Part shown: positions 16,341 through 25,322 of the stretch, one piece after another
Layout of the letters: each line of letters opens with the position of its first letter
How positions within the stretch are numbered: the first letter of the stretch is position 1
From: Tranquillimonas alkanivorans
GTDB lineage: Bacteria; Pseudomonadota; Alphaproteobacteria; Rhodobacterales; Rhodobacteraceae
Length of the DNA: 64,000 bases
Assembly (NCBI RefSeq): GCF_900115595.1
Contig: NZ_FOXA01000008.1
Span: 1-64,000, forward strand
Direction of reading: 5' to 3'
Notes under the pieces: generated by a model
What the model saw: the letters and a program-made list of their open reading frames with translations, nothing else
What the model was told of the DNA's origin: nothing
Database searches by the model: none
Made by a program: the position numbers and the translations under genes

Positions 16341-18050
16341 TCAGAACATGAAGTAGCGCTGCGCCATCGGCAGCTCTTTCGCCGGCTCGCAGGTCAAAAG
16401 CTCGCCGTTCGCGCGCACCTCGTAGGTCTCGGGGTTCACCTCGATCTCGGGCGTCGCGTCGTTGAACATCATGTCGCGCTTGCCGATGTCGCGGGTGTTG
16501 GCCACCGGCAGCGTCGTCTTCGCCAGTCCCAGCGCCGCCGCCACGCCATCGGCCTGCGCCGCGCCGCTGACGAAGGTGACGGCTGAACGTTCGACCGCCC
16601 GCCCCATGGCCCCGAACATCGGTCGCGAATAGACCGGCTGCGGCGTCGGGATCGAGGCGTTGGGATCGCCCATCTGCGCACAGGCGATAGACCCGCCAAG
16701 CAGCACCATCTCAGGCTTCACACCGAAGAAGGCGGGCTTCCAAAGGCACAGATCGGCGCGCTTGCCGACCTCGATGCTGCCGATATGGGCCGAGATACCG
16801 TGCGCGATGGCCGGATTGATCGTATACTTCGCGATGTAGCGGCGCACGCGCAGGTTGTCGTTGTCGCCCCGCTCGTCCGGCAGCCGGCCTCGCTGTTTCT
16901 TCATCTTGTCCGCCGTCTGCCACGTGCGGATCAGCACCTCGCCCACCCGGCCCATCGCCTGGCTGTCCGAGGCGATGATCGAGAACGCGCCGATGTCGTG
17001 CAGGATATCCTCGGCCGCGATCGTCTCGCGCCGGATGCGGCTTTCGGCGAACGCCACGTCCTCGGGGATCGACTTGTCGAGGTGGTGGCACACCATGAGC
17101 ATGTCCAGATGCTCTTCCAGAGTGTTCACCGTGAAAGGGCGCGTCGGGTTGGTCGAGGACGGGATCACGTGATCCAGCCCGCAGACGCGGATAATGTCGG
17201 GCGCATGCCCGCCGCCCGCGCCCTCGGTATGGAAGGCGTGGATTGTCCGACCTTTCATCGCGGCGACGGTGTTCTCGACGAACCCGGATTCATTCAGCGT
17301 GTCGGTGTGGATCATCACCTGCACGTCCATGTCGTCGGCCACGCCCAGGCAGCAATCGATGGCGGCGGGGGTGGTGCCCCAATCTTCGTGCAACTTCAGC
17401 GCGCAAGCGCCCGCGCGCACCATCTCTTCGAGCGCGGCAGGGGTCGAGGCGTTGCCCTTCCCGGCGAAGCCGATGTTCATCGGCACGCCGTCGACCGCCT
17501 GGAGCATCCGACCCATGTGCCAGGGCCCCGGCGTGCAGGTGGTGGCGAGCGTGCCATGCGCCGGCCCGGTCCCGCCGCCGAGCATCGTGGTCAGGCCCGA
17601 ATGCAGCGCATCCTCGATCTGCTGCGGGCAGATGAAGTGGATATGGCTGTCGAACCCGCCGGGCGTGAGGATCTTGCCCTCGGCCGCGATGATCTCGGTC
17701 CCCGGCCCGATCACGATGTCCACGCCCGGTTGCGTGTCGGGGTTGCCGGCCTTACCGATCCTGGCGATGGTCCCATCGCGCAGCCCGACATCGGCCTTGT
17801 AGATCCCGGTCACGTCGACGATCAGCGCGTTCGTGATCACCGTGTCCATCGCGCCCTCGGCCCGTGTCGCCTGGCTCTGGCCCATCCCGTCGCGGATCAC
17901 CTTGCCGCCGCCGAACTTCACCTCCTCGCCGTAAATCGTCAGGTCGCGCTCGACCTCGACGATCAGGTCGGTATCGGCCAGTCGCACCCGGTCGCCGGTC
18001 GTTGGTCCGTACATGTCGGCATAGGTCGCGCGGGAAATCGTGGCGGGCAT
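16341..18050 (-). CDS. ureC: Urease subunit alpha (catalytic)
   Basis: UreC hydrolyses urea to ammonia and carbamate at a dinuclear nickel centre. The 569-residue protein has normal length. It shows [14 protein letters not shown] (nickel-ligand histidines), [15 protein letters not shown] (the lysine that becomes carbamylated), [28 protein letters not shown] and [22 protein letters not shown] with the mobile-flap histidine. [13 protein letters not shown] supplies the aspartate ligand. It ends PMAQRYFMF, as usual. The gene is separated from ureB by two unrelated genes and preceded by a 162-base gap that holds a tandem direct repeat, so a second promoter is possible. Confidence 0.98.
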   Translation of the reverse strand: MPATISRATYADMYGPTTGDRVRLADTDLIVEVERDLTIYGEEVKFGGGKVIRDGMGQSQATRAEGAMDTVITNALIVDVTGIYKADVGLRDGTIARIGKAGNPDTQPGVDIVIGPGTEIIAAEGKILTPGGFDSHIHFICPQQIEDALHSGLTTMLGGGTGPAHGTLATTCTPGPWHMGRMLQAVDGVPMNIGFAGKGNASTPAALEEMVRAGACALKLHEDWGTTPAAIDCCLGVADDMDVQVMIHTDTLNESGFVENTVAAMKGRTIHAFHTEGAGGGHAPDIIRVCGLDHVIPSSTNPTRPFTVNTLEEHLDMLMVCHHLDKSIPEDVAFAESRIRRETIAAEDILHDIGAFSIIASDSQAMGRVGEVLIRTWQTADKMKKQRGRLPDERGDNDNLRVRRYIAKYTINPAIAHGISAHIGSIEVGKRADLCLWKPAFFGVKPEMVLLGGSIACAQMGDPNASIPTPQPVYSRPMFGAMGRAVERSAVTFVSGAAQADGVAAALGLAKTTLPVANTRDIGKRDMMFNDATPEIEVNPETYEVRANGELLTCEPAKELPMAQRYFMF

Positions 18051-18170
18051 GGCGGGGCCTTCCGGTGGTGGCGTCGGTCCGCGCCATCGAAGCCGGATGC
18101 GGCGCCGGACCTCAATGCGCCCCGCCCCGCCAGCTTGGGCGCGGCGTTCGACACGGCCCCTGGAGCTTAA

Positions 18171-18210
18171 TCGTCAGGCATTTCGCTAAATCATCAGGCA
18201 CTTCGCGAAG
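18171..18210. repeat. Two tandem 20-bp direct repeats upstream of ureC
   Basis: TCGTCAGGCATTTCGCTAAA (18171-18190) is followed directly by TCATCAGGCACTTCGCGAAG (18191-18210); 16 of 20 positions match. The 20-base period puts both copies on nearly the same face of the helix, as for a regulator binding as paired dimers. The repeat lies between the GFA-family stop and the ureC start. Confidence 0.6.
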
Positions 18211-18212
18211 TT

Positions 18213-18701
18213 CTATTCGACCCAGAGCCCCCGCGCCCTGTGCCAGTCCTCCAGCGACTCCTCCGGGTAGCGGTCGAAGAACTGGTCATTCTCGCCCGCC
18301 TGCACCTCGACCCAGTAAGGCTTGAAGTCCAGCATCAGGTGCACGTGCTCGGGCGGCCGCGGAAGGTCGGTGTCGATGGCCGATGCGAAGGGATGCACCA
18401 GTTCCGGCCAGAAGGGATCGAACAGCCACAGGCCGCTGCCACAGCGCGCGCAGAAATTCCGCTCCCCCGTTGACGTTTCGCAGTGTCCGTCGTCGGCCTC
18501 GATCTCGGCCCGGTAGACGCCGAGCGCCTCTTGGCCCTCGATCTTCAGCGTGCGTGCAATACCCGAGATGTTGATGGCGTAGCCCCCACCACCCTGCTGC
18601 TTGCGACAGATCGAGCAATAGCAGCACTGATATGGCACCGGCGCGTGGCTCTCGACCGTGAAGGACACGGCCCCGCAGCGACAGGATCCTTCCAGTTTCA
18701 T
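18213..18701 (-). CDS. GFA/CENP-V family zinc-binding protein
   Basis: The 162-residue protein has the cysteine layout of the glutathione-dependent formaldehyde-activating (GFA) fold: GSCRCGAVSF, CCYCSICRKQQGG and NFCARCGSGLW, which bind two zinc ions. Most members have no proven substrate, and formaldehyde activation should not be assumed. The start ATG 18701 (MKLEGSCRCG) is chosen because the family begins there; the frame extends upstream without homology. It sits 10 bases after the preceding small gene and within the urease locus on the same strand. Confidence 0.88.
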   Translation of the reverse strand: MKLEGSCRCGAVSFTVESHAPVPYQCCYCSICRKQQGGGGYAINISGIARTLKIEGQEALGVYRAEIEADDGHCETSTGERNFCARCGSGLWLFDPFWPELVHPFASAIDTDLPRPPEHVHLMLDFKPYWVEVQAGENDQFFDRYPEESLEDWHRARGLWVE

Positions 18702-18711
18702 CGCCACGGCG

Positions 18712-19026
18712 TCACCCCCGCGTTGGCCCGCGTTTCCACAGCCTGCGCGCATTCGCTCCTGCGGTGCGCGAAATCGGCGCCACCCATGCCGACATCACCT
18801 CGTCAGGGCGTTCGCCGCGCATGGCCGCGGCCCAGGCGGCCCATTGTGCCTCGGCGAAGGCCGGGGCTTTCTCGGTGACCATGCGCGTGGTCTCGCCGGG
18901 CGCGACGGCCCAGAGACCCGCCATGCCCATAACACGCAAACCCACCACCGCCTGCGCGTCCACCGCCATGCGCCAGAGGGCTAGCCCGGCACGCATCCCA
19001 TCTATCGGGGTCGCGGGGCGGCTCAT
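18712..19026 (-). CDS. Small helical protein of the urease locus (labelled 'antifreeze protein' in some databases)
   Basis: The 104-residue product begins MSRPATPIDGMRAGLALWRM and continues with an alanine- and tryptophan-rich helical stretch (FAEAQWAAWAAAMRGERP). Relatives near urease genes in Rhodobacteraceae are, from memory, often labelled antifreeze protein with no experimental support. The composition is closer to a phasin-like amphipathic helix protein. The reading frame is open far upstream to 19350 and overlaps ureB, but the added residues are not protein-like, so ATG 19026 is preferred. Function unknown. Confidence 0.65.
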   Translation of the reverse strand: MSRPATPIDGMRAGLALWRMAVDAQAVVGLRVMGMAGLWAVAPGETTRMVTEKAPAFAEAQWAAWAAAMRGERPDEVMSAWVAPISRTAGANARRLWKRGPTRG

Positions 19027-19294
19027 CGGCGCACCGTCCCGGACCGGGGCGCGCGGCGCACCCTCAATTGTCTGACTGACCTCATCACTCTCCACCTGCC
19101 TCGTTCGATCCGCTTGCCCGGACAATCTGCGGATCAACGGCAGGTTCCCTTCGGACGGCCAGACGGAGCGGATCGCGGCGTTCCGGCGCAGCGATCCCGG
19201 GCACGCGAGAGTGGAGCGGCGCAGGTTCCATGTCAGGCCGGAGGCCGGAGCGGACCGCCATACCGATGAATGTTTGACAGAGCCCGAGGCCGGA

Positions 19295-19600
19295 TCAGAG
19301 CGTGCCCATGACCTTCTGGTTGAACCCGACGGCCCGTCGGTTGCCGGCATACGGCACCAGCGTGACCTCGCGCGTCTGCCCCGGTTCGAACCGAACGGCG
19401 GTCCCCGCAGCGATGTCGAGCCGCAGACCGCGCGCAGCCTCGCGGTCGAAGTCCAGCGCCGGATTGGTCTCGGCGAAGTGATAATGGCTGCCGACCTGCA
19501 CCGGGCGGTCGCCGGTGTTCGAGACGATCAGCGTCAGCGCCTCGCGCCCCTCGTTCAACGTGATCTCGCCGGGCTGCGGCAGGATTTCTCCTGGTATCAT
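19295..19600 (-). CDS. ureB: Urease subunit beta
   Basis: UreB is the structural beta subunit of the bacterial three-chain urease. The 101-residue protein begins [20 protein letters not shown] and has the conserved [21 protein letters not shown] and [23 protein letters not shown] segments. Start ATG 19600 follows AGGAGAG at good spacing; the upstream part of the open frame belongs to the HD-domain gene region. It lies 28 bases after the HD gene and 268 bases before the next gene, in a stretch where I see no other coding signal. Confidence 0.97.
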   Translation of the reverse strand: MIPGEILPQPGEITLNEGREALTLIVSNTGDRPVQVGSHYHFAETNPALDFDREAARGLRLDIAAGTAVRFEPGQTREVTLVPYAGNRRAVGFNQKVMGTL

Positions 19601-19628
19601 CTGGCTCTCCTGATCTGGAATGGGGGCA

Positions 19629-20177
19629 TCACGACGGCTCGCCCGTCGCCATGGCCCGCTCCGCGCGTGCGACGGCCCTGTCGAACCCGGACTCGAGCGA
19701 CGGGTCGGCGCCCCGGCAAGCGTCGACGACCAGGCGCGCACCGCCGATATACTCGGCCGCGACCGCGGCGTCCCACGCCGTCGGCTCGCGCGCGATGTCG
19801 TGAAGGTTCGAGGTCTGGTCCGCGATCTTGATGCGCTTCACATCGCCCGCGACGTCCTTCATGTGCTCGGCTTGCCGCGCCTTCATCCCGGATCTGGGCA
19901 AGTCGTCCCACTCCGGCGGATTGGTCATGCCCGCGACCAAATCGGCCACCCTAGGACCGAAAGTATGTTCCAAATCGTCGCGCGTGGTGTCGCTGTCCTC
20001 GATCACGTCGTGCAGGACCGCGGCGATGACGAGATCCTCGTCCGCTCCCGTCTCGGCCACGAGGTGTGCGACCTCGCACGGATGGTTGATATAAGGAATG
20101 CCGGCATCGCCCTTGCGCGCCTGGTCGGCGTGGGCACGGGCCGCCATCAGGTAGGCAAGTGTCAGACGATTTAGCAT
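19629..20177 (-). CDS. HD-domain phosphohydrolase (MESH1/SpoT-hydrolase-like)
   Basis: The 182-residue protein contains the metal-binding HD pattern of stand-alone (p)ppGpp-hydrolase-like enzymes: [15 protein letters not shown] (first histidine), [14 protein letters not shown] (HD pair) and [14 protein letters not shown] (distal aspartate). Length matches single-domain MESH1-type small alarmone hydrolases, and no synthetase domain is present. Its start overlaps the ureA stop by one base (TGATG), so it is translationally coupled to urease. Whether it cleaves ppGpp or another nucleotide is not shown. Confidence 0.8.
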   Translation of the reverse strand: MLNRLTLAYLMAARAHADQARKGDAGIPYINHPCEVAHLVAETGADEDLVIAAVLHDVIEDSDTTRDDLEHTFGPRVADLVAGMTNPPEWDDLPRSGMKARQAEHMKDVAGDVKRIKIADQTSNLHDIAREPTAWDAAVAAEYIGGARLVVDACRGADPSLESGFDRAVARAERAMATGEPS

Positions 20178-20479
20178 CAGCGGATGGGGTGGTGCACGGT
20201 GACCAGCTTCGTCCCGTCGGGGAACGTCGCCTCGACCTGAACGTCATGGATCATCTCGGGGATGCCCTCCATGCATTGGGCGGCCGTCACCACATGTGCG
20301 CCCGCCTCCATCAGGTCGGAGACCGGGCGGCCGTCGCGGGCGCCCTCGACCACGAAGTCGGTGATCAGGGCGATGGCCTCGGGGTGGTTCAGCTTGACGC
20401 CGCGTTCCAGCCGGCCGCGCGCGACCATGGCGGCGACCGAGACCATGAGCTTGTCCTTCTCGCGTGGGGTCAGGTTCAT
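20177..20479 (-). CDS. ureA: Urease subunit gamma
   Basis: UreA is the small gamma chain of urease. The 100-residue protein starts [20 protein letters not shown] and has the conserved [22 protein letters not shown] and [21 protein letters not shown] segments. The C-terminus [15 protein letters not shown] is typical. It is 19 bases downstream of ureD and coupled to the HD-domain gene rather than directly to ureB. Confidence 0.98.
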   Translation of the reverse strand: MNLTPREKDKLMVSVAAMVARGRLERGVKLNHPEAIALITDFVVEGARDGRPVSDLMEAGAHVVTAAQCMEGIPEMIHDVQVEATFPDGTKLVTVHHPIR

Positions 20480-20498
20480 GCCTTGCCTTCCTCGTTTC

Positions 20499-21320
20499 TC
20501 ATGTCTGCCAGACGCGGGGCAGCGGCCCCTGCCCCAGCTGTACCAGCACGCGCGCGACCAGCCGCCTCAACGGCCAGGCCTCGCGCGCCATCATCCGCAC
20601 GACGCACTTGCCGTCCCAGGCAGAGGCGGCGGCGTCCACGCCCTCCACCTCCAGCAGGCGGCGGACAGAGGCCATTGCGTCCTCAGCCCCCGGCGCGACC
20701 AGCGCCACGGTGGCGAGCGCCTTCGCCCCGGACAGTCCCGCCGCATCGTCGCGCGCCAGAACGTCTGACGTCAGACGTATGGGCTCGGCCAACACCGGAA
20801 TGCCGTCGCGCGTGACGCGTCGACGATCGGTGGCGTCCAGCGTTCGCACAATCTCCCCCATCGCCGCCCGGCCGAGCACCAGCGTCTCCGCCACCAGGCA
20901 GCTGGCGTCGCCTTCAAGCGAGATTGTGGTGCGGCGGTCGAGGGCGGCGCGGTCGAACAGGATCGTCTCCTGCGGCATCCAGTGCAGCCGGGCGCCGGTT
21001 CCGACCTTCATCGCGACATCGATGGCCCCGGCTCCGCCCGAAGAGGCATAGACCCGCTCCGCCGTCTGCGTCGTCGCCACCGCCCGCGCCCCGGCGCCGA
21101 GGTCGAGCGCGTATTCCAGCCGGTCACCGCCAGTGATTCCACCCGCGGTGTTCAGGAACACCACCTCGGGCACGGGCCCGTGGCAGCGCGGCAGCATCGC
21201 CTTGGCCGAGCCGGACTGGTGCAGCCGGTCGAGCGCGGTGCGCCCGGCGCGCGCCGACAGAGCGACCGCCGCGCGCCCCCGTGCCCGCTGCATCGTCACC
21301 TGCTGTGGCTGGTCGAACAT
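20499..21320 (-). CDS. ureD: Urease accessory protein UreD
   Basis: UreD (UreH) binds apo-urease and works with UreF and UreG in nickel delivery. The 273-residue product shows [35 protein letters not shown] near the N-terminus and the later segment [19 protein letters not shown], both typical. Start ATG 21320 follows GGAGGG at good spacing; the frame extends 43 residues further upstream without homology. It is the first gene of the urease operon and divergent from pyrC across a 207-base region. Confidence 0.95.
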   Translation of the reverse strand: MFDQPQQVTMQRARGRAAVALSARAGRTALDRLHQSGSAKAMLPRCHGPVPEVVFLNTAGGITGGDRLEYALDLGAGARAVATTQTAERVYASSGGAGAIDVAMKVGTGARLHWMPQETILFDRAALDRRTTISLEGDASCLVAETLVLGRAAMGEIVRTLDATDRRRVTRDGIPVLAEPIRLTSDVLARDDAAGLSGAKALATVALVAPGAEDAMASVRRLLEVEGVDAAASAWDGKCVVRMMAREAWPLRRLVARVLVQLGQGPLPRVWQT

Positions 21321-21506
21321 CCGCCCTCCGCGTTGTCGCTGCCCACGCTTATCCGACCCATGCGAAGCGGCAACCACCGCCACAGGTCTCAACGCGAACG
21401 ACCGCGAGAAGATCGACGGTCTGCACATATCTTCACCACCTCCGCTCAATTGTCAGGCAGATCGCGTCCGGGCACGGGCGATTTGCCCTCTGGAAAACGC
21501 GGGCCA

Positions 21507-21526
21507 GCCGGTGTAGCGCAACCGGC
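21507..21526 (+). promoter_or_regulatory. Hairpin immediately upstream of the pyrC start
   Basis: GCCGGT (21507-21512) can pair with ACCGGC (21521-21526) across an 8-base loop, one base before the ATG. No recognisable Shine-Dalgarno sequence is seen. The hairpin could limit ribosome access or simply be chance in GC-rich DNA. Confidence 0.35.
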
Positions 21527-21527
21527 G

Positions 21528-22568
21528 ATGACACAGACGCTCACCATCAGACGCCCCGACGACTGGCACCTGCATCTCCGCGACGGCGAGATCCTGAAAG
21601 CCGTCCTGCCCGAGACGGCGCGCCACTTCGCGCGCGCAATCGTCATGCCGAACCTCGTGCCACCCGTGGTCACCGCCGCCGACGCCGCCGAGTACCGCGA
21701 CCGCATCCTGTCGGCGAAGCCCCTGAACTCGGACTTCCGGCCGCTGATGACGCTCTACCTCACGGAAGAGACCGACGTGCGCGACCTGCGCGCGGCGGCC
21801 GAGATCGGACTGATCACGGCGGTGAAGCTGTACCCGGCGGGTGCCACCACGAACTCGGCCTCGGGCGTGCGCGACTTCGCCAAGGTGCGCCGCGTGCTCG
21901 AGACCATGGCGCAGATCGGACTGACACTTTGCGTGCACGGCGAGGTCACGGACCCGGAGGTCGACATCTTCGACCGCGAGGCGGTGTTCATCGACCGCGT
22001 GCTCGACCCGATCCGCCGCGACATTCCCGGCCTGCGCGTGGTGATGGAGCACATCACCACGAAGAACGGGGCGGATTACGTGCGCGACGGCGGCGACGAC
22101 ATCGCCGCCACGATCACCACGCACCACCTTGTGATCAATCGCAACGACATCCTCGTGGGCGGGATCAAGCCGCACTACTATTGCCTGCCGGTGGCCAAGC
22201 GCGAGGAGCATCGCCTGGCGCTGCGCGCGGCGGCGACCAGCGGCGACGCGAGCTTCTTCCTGGGCACCGACAGCGCGCCGCACCTCGACCCGGCCAAGGA
22301 AAGCGCCTGCGGCTGCGCTGGCTGCTTCACCGCCACCAACACCCTGTCGATCCTGGCCGAGGTGTTCGAGCAGGAGAACGCGCTGGACCGGCTCGAGGCA
22401 TTCGCTTCGCTCAACGGGCCCGCGTTTTATGGCCTGCCGGTAAACGAGGCCACGCTGACACTCGAGAAGGGCGCGCCGGTTGCTTATCCGGCGAAGATCG
22501 ACACTGCGGACGGGCCCGTGACCGTGTTCGACCCGGGCTTCCCGCTGCACTGGCGCGTCGCCGGCTGA
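21528..22568 (+). CDS. pyrC: Dihydroorotase (class II)
   Basis: PyrC closes carbamoyl-aspartate to dihydroorotate, the third step of pyrimidine synthesis. The 346-residue protein has the zinc-site WHLHLRDG near residue 13, [24 protein letters not shown] (carbamylated lysine), CVHGEV, the MEHITT histidine and FLGTDSAPH (aspartate ligand). It ends in the expected region FDPGFPLHW. Start ATG 21528 ([14 protein letters not shown]) matches the family; the frame runs far upstream across ureD but without homology. pyrE follows 73 bases downstream. Confidence 0.97.
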   Translation: MTQTLTIRRPDDWHLHLRDGEILKAVLPETARHFARAIVMPNLVPPVVTAADAAEYRDRILSAKPLNSDFRPLMTLYLTEETDVRDLRAAAEIGLITAVKLYPAGATTNSASGVRDFAKVRRVLETMAQIGLTLCVHGEVTDPEVDIFDREAVFIDRVLDPIRRDIPGLRVVMEHITTKNGADYVRDGGDDIAATITTHHLVINRNDILVGGIKPHYYCLPVAKREEHRLALRAAATSGDASFFLGTDSAPHLDPAKESACGCAGCFTATNTLSILAEVFEQENALDRLEAFASLNGPAFYGLPVNEATLTLEKGAPVAYPAKIDTADGPVTVFDPGFPLHWRVAG

Positions 22569-22641
22569 CGCAGGGTCGGTTTTTGTCGAAAATCGTGCCT
22601 CCGGCGGGCGCATGTTAACGAAAAAGAAGGACGCAGAGCGC

Positions 22642-23322
22642 ATGATCCCGACGACGTTCCCTGCCAAGGAGGAGATCGCCCGGCTGAGCGCGGGCATGCT
22701 GATCGAGATCGGGGCGGTGCATTTCAACGCGGACGAGCCGTTCACGCTCGCCTCGGGCCTGCCGTCGCCGACCTATATAGACTGTCGAAAGCTGATCTCG
22801 TACCCGCGTATCCGGGCGACGCTGATGGACTTCCTGACCATCACAGTCATGCGCGACGCGGGGTTCGAGGCTTTCGACAACGTCGCGGGCGGAGAGACGG
22901 CGGGCATCCCCTTCGCGGCGCTGGTGGCGGAGCGGATGGGCCTGCCGATGACCTATATCCGCAAGAAGCCCAAGGGCTATGGCCGCAACGCGCGCATCGA
23001 GGGCGTGATGTCCGAGGGCGAGCGGGTGCTGCTTGTCGAGGACCTGACCACCGACGGCGGCTCGAAGCTGAGCTTCGTGGACGCGATCCGCGAGACCGGC
23101 GCCACCTGCGGGCACACGGCGGTGATCTTCTACTACGGCATCTTCCCCGAGACGGAGGAGACGCTGGGCGCGCACGGCGTGAAGCTGCACGCCTTGTGCA
23201 CCTGGTGGGACGTGCTGGCCGTCGCACGCGAGCGGCAGGCCTTCGACGAAGCGACGCTGGCCGAGGTGGAACGATTCCTCTCGGCCCCCCGTGCCTGGCA
23301 GGAGGCGCGACAGGGCGGCTGA
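22642..23322 (+). CDS. pyrE: Orotate phosphoribosyltransferase
   Basis: PyrE joins orotate to PRPP to give OMP. The 226-residue protein has [21 protein letters not shown], the Rhodobacteraceae-type [36 protein letters not shown] and the PRPP-binding motif [14 protein letters not shown]. Start ATG 22642 ([13 protein letters not shown]) is preferred to ATG 22612 because family members begin there and AAGAAGGACG lies just before it. It forms a likely transcription unit with pyrC. Confidence 0.96.
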   Translation: MIPTTFPAKEEIARLSAGMLIEIGAVHFNADEPFTLASGLPSPTYIDCRKLISYPRIRATLMDFLTITVMRDAGFEAFDNVAGGETAGIPFAALVAERMGLPMTYIRKKPKGYGRNARIEGVMSEGERVLLVEDLTTDGGSKLSFVDAIRETGATCGHTAVIFYYGIFPETEETLGAHGVKLHALCTWWDVLAVARERQAFDEATLAEVERFLSAPRAWQEARQGG

Positions 23323-23517
23323 CGCCGTCGGCGGACCTCCGCGTGTCTTCTGTGCACAATCTGCAGGGGGATCCTGCAATATCTTGACGAAAGCCACGGG
23401 CACGCCTCAAGATGGGCGCGCCGGGTTACCCACAATCCATCCACATGATTATACAATTTGCGGGTCTCTGCGGCACGGCGCTATGAGCAGTGCCCACAGG
23501 ACTCGGGGGCAGCAGAA

Positions 23518-25032
23518 ATGAACGAGATCGCGACGATCCGGTCGGGACAGGTCGAGGCGGAACAGGCGAAGGAGGACGGCGCGGGCGAAGCCCTGCCGCA
23601 TTCCATCGAGGCCGAGCAGCAGCTTCTTGGCGCGATCCTGACCAACAACGAGGTCTACGACCGCGTGGCCAGCGTCATCAACTCCGGCCACTTCTACGAC
23701 CCGGTGCACGCCCGCATCTTCGAGGTCGCCTCGGCCCGGATCGCGAAGAACGCGCTGGCCTCGCCGGTGACGCTGAAGGCGTTCCTCGAGGACGATCCCG
23801 GCCTGCAGGAACTGGGCGGGCCGCAATACCTCGTCCGGCTCGCGGGCGCGGCAATCTCGTCTTTCGCGGCGCGCGACTATGCGCAGATGATCTATGACCT
23901 GGCCATCCGGCGCGAATTGATCCGGCTGGGCAAGGACATCTCGGCCCAGGCCGCCAAGGTCGACGTGGCGAGCGAGCCGAAGGACCAGATCGTCGAGGCC
24001 GAGCAGCGGCTTTACAAGCTGGGCGAGGCTGGGCAGGCGAGCAAGGGCTTCGTGTCGTTCCTGCGCGCGGTGACCGACGCGGTTAACGTGGCGAACGCTG
24101 CCTACCAGCGGGAGGGCGGGCTTGCCGGCGTATCGACCGGGCTCGTGGATCTCGACAAGAAGCTCGGCGGTCTCCATCGGTCTGACCTTTTGATCCTCGC
24201 CGGGCGGCCCTCGATGGGCAAGACGTCGCTGGCCACCAACATCGCCTTCAACATCGCCAAGGCCTATCGGCGCGGCCAAATGCCAGACGGCAGCGACGGT
24301 GCGATAGAGGGCGGCGTGGTCGGATTCTACTCGCTAGAAATGTCGGCGGAGCAGCTCGCCGCACGGATCCTGTCGGAGGCCTCCGAGGTGCCTTCGGAAC
24401 AGATCAGGCGCGGCGACATGAACGAGAAGGAATTCCGGCGCTTCGTCGAGGCCGCCAAGGCACTGGAAGCCTGCCCGCTTTACATCGACGACACGCCGGC
24501 CCTGCCGATTTCTCAGCTCGCCGCGCGGGCGCGGCGGCTCAAGCGCGAACACGGGCTCGATGCGCTGTTTGTCGACTATCTGCAGCTGGTGAAGGGCACC
24601 GGCAAGGGCGACAACCGCGTGAACGAGATCTCGGAGATTTCGCAGGGCCTGAAGGCGATCGCGAAAGAGCTCGACATTCCGGTCGTCGCGCTGTCGCAGC
24701 TGTCGCGCCAGGTGGAAAGCCGGGACGACAAGAGGCCGCAATTGTCTGACCTTCGGGAATCGGGCTCGATCGAACAGGACGCCGACGTGGTGATGTTCGT
24801 TTTCCGCGAGGAATACTATGTCGAGCGTGAAAAGCCGTCGGACGACCGGCTGGACGAGATGGCGGCCTGGCAGGAGCGGATGGAGCGTCTGCACGGAAAG
24901 GCCGAGGTGATCATCGGCAAGCAGCGTCACGGGCCCATCGGATCGGTCGACCTGAGCTTCGAAGGCCGCTTCACGCGCTTCGGCAATCTCGTGAAGCCCT
25001 GGCAGCAGGGCGAAGGCGAGAACTTCGGCTGA
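23518..25032 (+). CDS. dnaB: Replicative DNA helicase DnaB
   Basis: DnaB is the hexameric 5'-3' helicase of the replication fork. The 504-residue protein has the N-terminal DnaG-interacting domain (PHSIEAEQQLLGAILTNN), the linker, and the RecA-like domain. Walker A is AGRPSMGKTS near 240. Walker B lies in LDALFVDYLQLV, with the SQLSRQVESR and IEQDADVVMFVFREEYY motifs after it. Start ATG 23518 (MNEIATIRSG) is preferred over 23458 because the extra 20 residues look non-coding. A 195-base AT-richer gap precedes it and a 9-bp hairpin follows. Confidence 0.97.
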   Translation: MNEIATIRSGQVEAEQAKEDGAGEALPHSIEAEQQLLGAILTNNEVYDRVASVINSGHFYDPVHARIFEVASARIAKNALASPVTLKAFLEDDPGLQELGGPQYLVRLAGAAISSFAARDYAQMIYDLAIRRELIRLGKDISAQAAKVDVASEPKDQIVEAEQRLYKLGEAGQASKGFVSFLRAVTDAVNVANAAYQREGGLAGVSTGLVDLDKKLGGLHRSDLLILAGRPSMGKTSLATNIAFNIAKAYRRGQMPDGSDGAIEGGVVGFYSLEMSAEQLAARILSEASEVPSEQIRRGDMNEKEFRRFVEAAKALEACPLYIDDTPALPISQLAARARRLKREHGLDALFVDYLQLVKGTGKGDNRVNEISEISQGLKAIAKELDIPVVALSQLSRQVESRDDKRPQLSDLRESGSIEQDADVVMFVFREEYYVEREKPSDDRLDEMAAWQERMERLHGKAEVIIGKQRHGPIGSVDLSFEGRFTRFGNLVKPWQQGEGENFG

Positions 25033-25040
25033 AACATCAT

Positions 25041-25066
25041 GGCAGGCGGTGCGCCGCCTGCCCTTC
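25041..25066 (+). terminator. Hairpin terminator after dnaB
   Basis: A perfect 9-bp stem, GGCAGGCGG (25041-25049) with CCGCCTGCC (25054-25062), has a TGCG loop and is followed by CTTCT, a weak U-tract. It is 8 bases after the dnaB stop. Confidence 0.6.
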
Positions 25067-25109
25067 TGCCTAGAAAACGTCAGGCAGATGCCGGTCGCCG
25101 GCGCAGCGC

Positions 25110-25319
25110 TTACTTCAGGCGGCGGACCAGCCGGGCGGCATTGCGCGCCCGTTTCACCGTCTGCTTGGCGCGCTGCGCCTGCTGTCGCTCGGCTTTCGTC
25201 ATCTCGCTGCGCGTTTTGCGGCCGCCTGACATCCGGTCGATGCCGTAGTCGACGCCCTTGCCCACGAGCTTCCGCATGACCGTGCGGACGAGCATGATCA
25301 CCAGGCCATTCACGTTCAT
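25110..25319 (-). CDS. Small basic hypothetical protein
   Basis: The 69-residue protein starts with a short hydrophobic stretch (LVIMLVRTVMRKLVGKGVDYGID) and then becomes strongly basic (KAERQQAQRAKQTVKRARNAARLVRRLK). It begins 3 bases after the scpB stop on the same strand, which supports a real gene and an operon with scpAB. I do not recognise a family. The basic tail could bind nucleic acid and the N-terminal helix could associate with membrane, but both are guesses. Confidence 0.65.
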   Translation of the reverse strand: MNVNGLVIMLVRTVMRKLVGKGVDYGIDRMSGGRKTRSEMTKAERQQAQRAKQTVKRARNAARLVRRLK

Positions 25320-25322
25320 CGC

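Noticed and set aside
18712-19350. Longer version of the small urease-locus protein starting at 19350
   Set aside because: The extra 108 residues overlap ureB, have non-protein-like composition and lack a ribosome binding site; ATG 19026 fits better.
21448-21462. A 15-mer (AATTGTCAGGCAGAT) shared with 56057-56071, and part of it at 25079
   Set aside because: One exact 15-base match in 64 kb of biased DNA is close to chance expectation, and the contexts (before pyrC/ureD, before a secreted protein, after dnaB) do not share a function.
21507-21530. D-arm-like tRNA fragment before pyrC
   Set aside because: The sequence resembles a tRNA D-stem loop, but no acceptor, anticodon or T arm can be folded around it.
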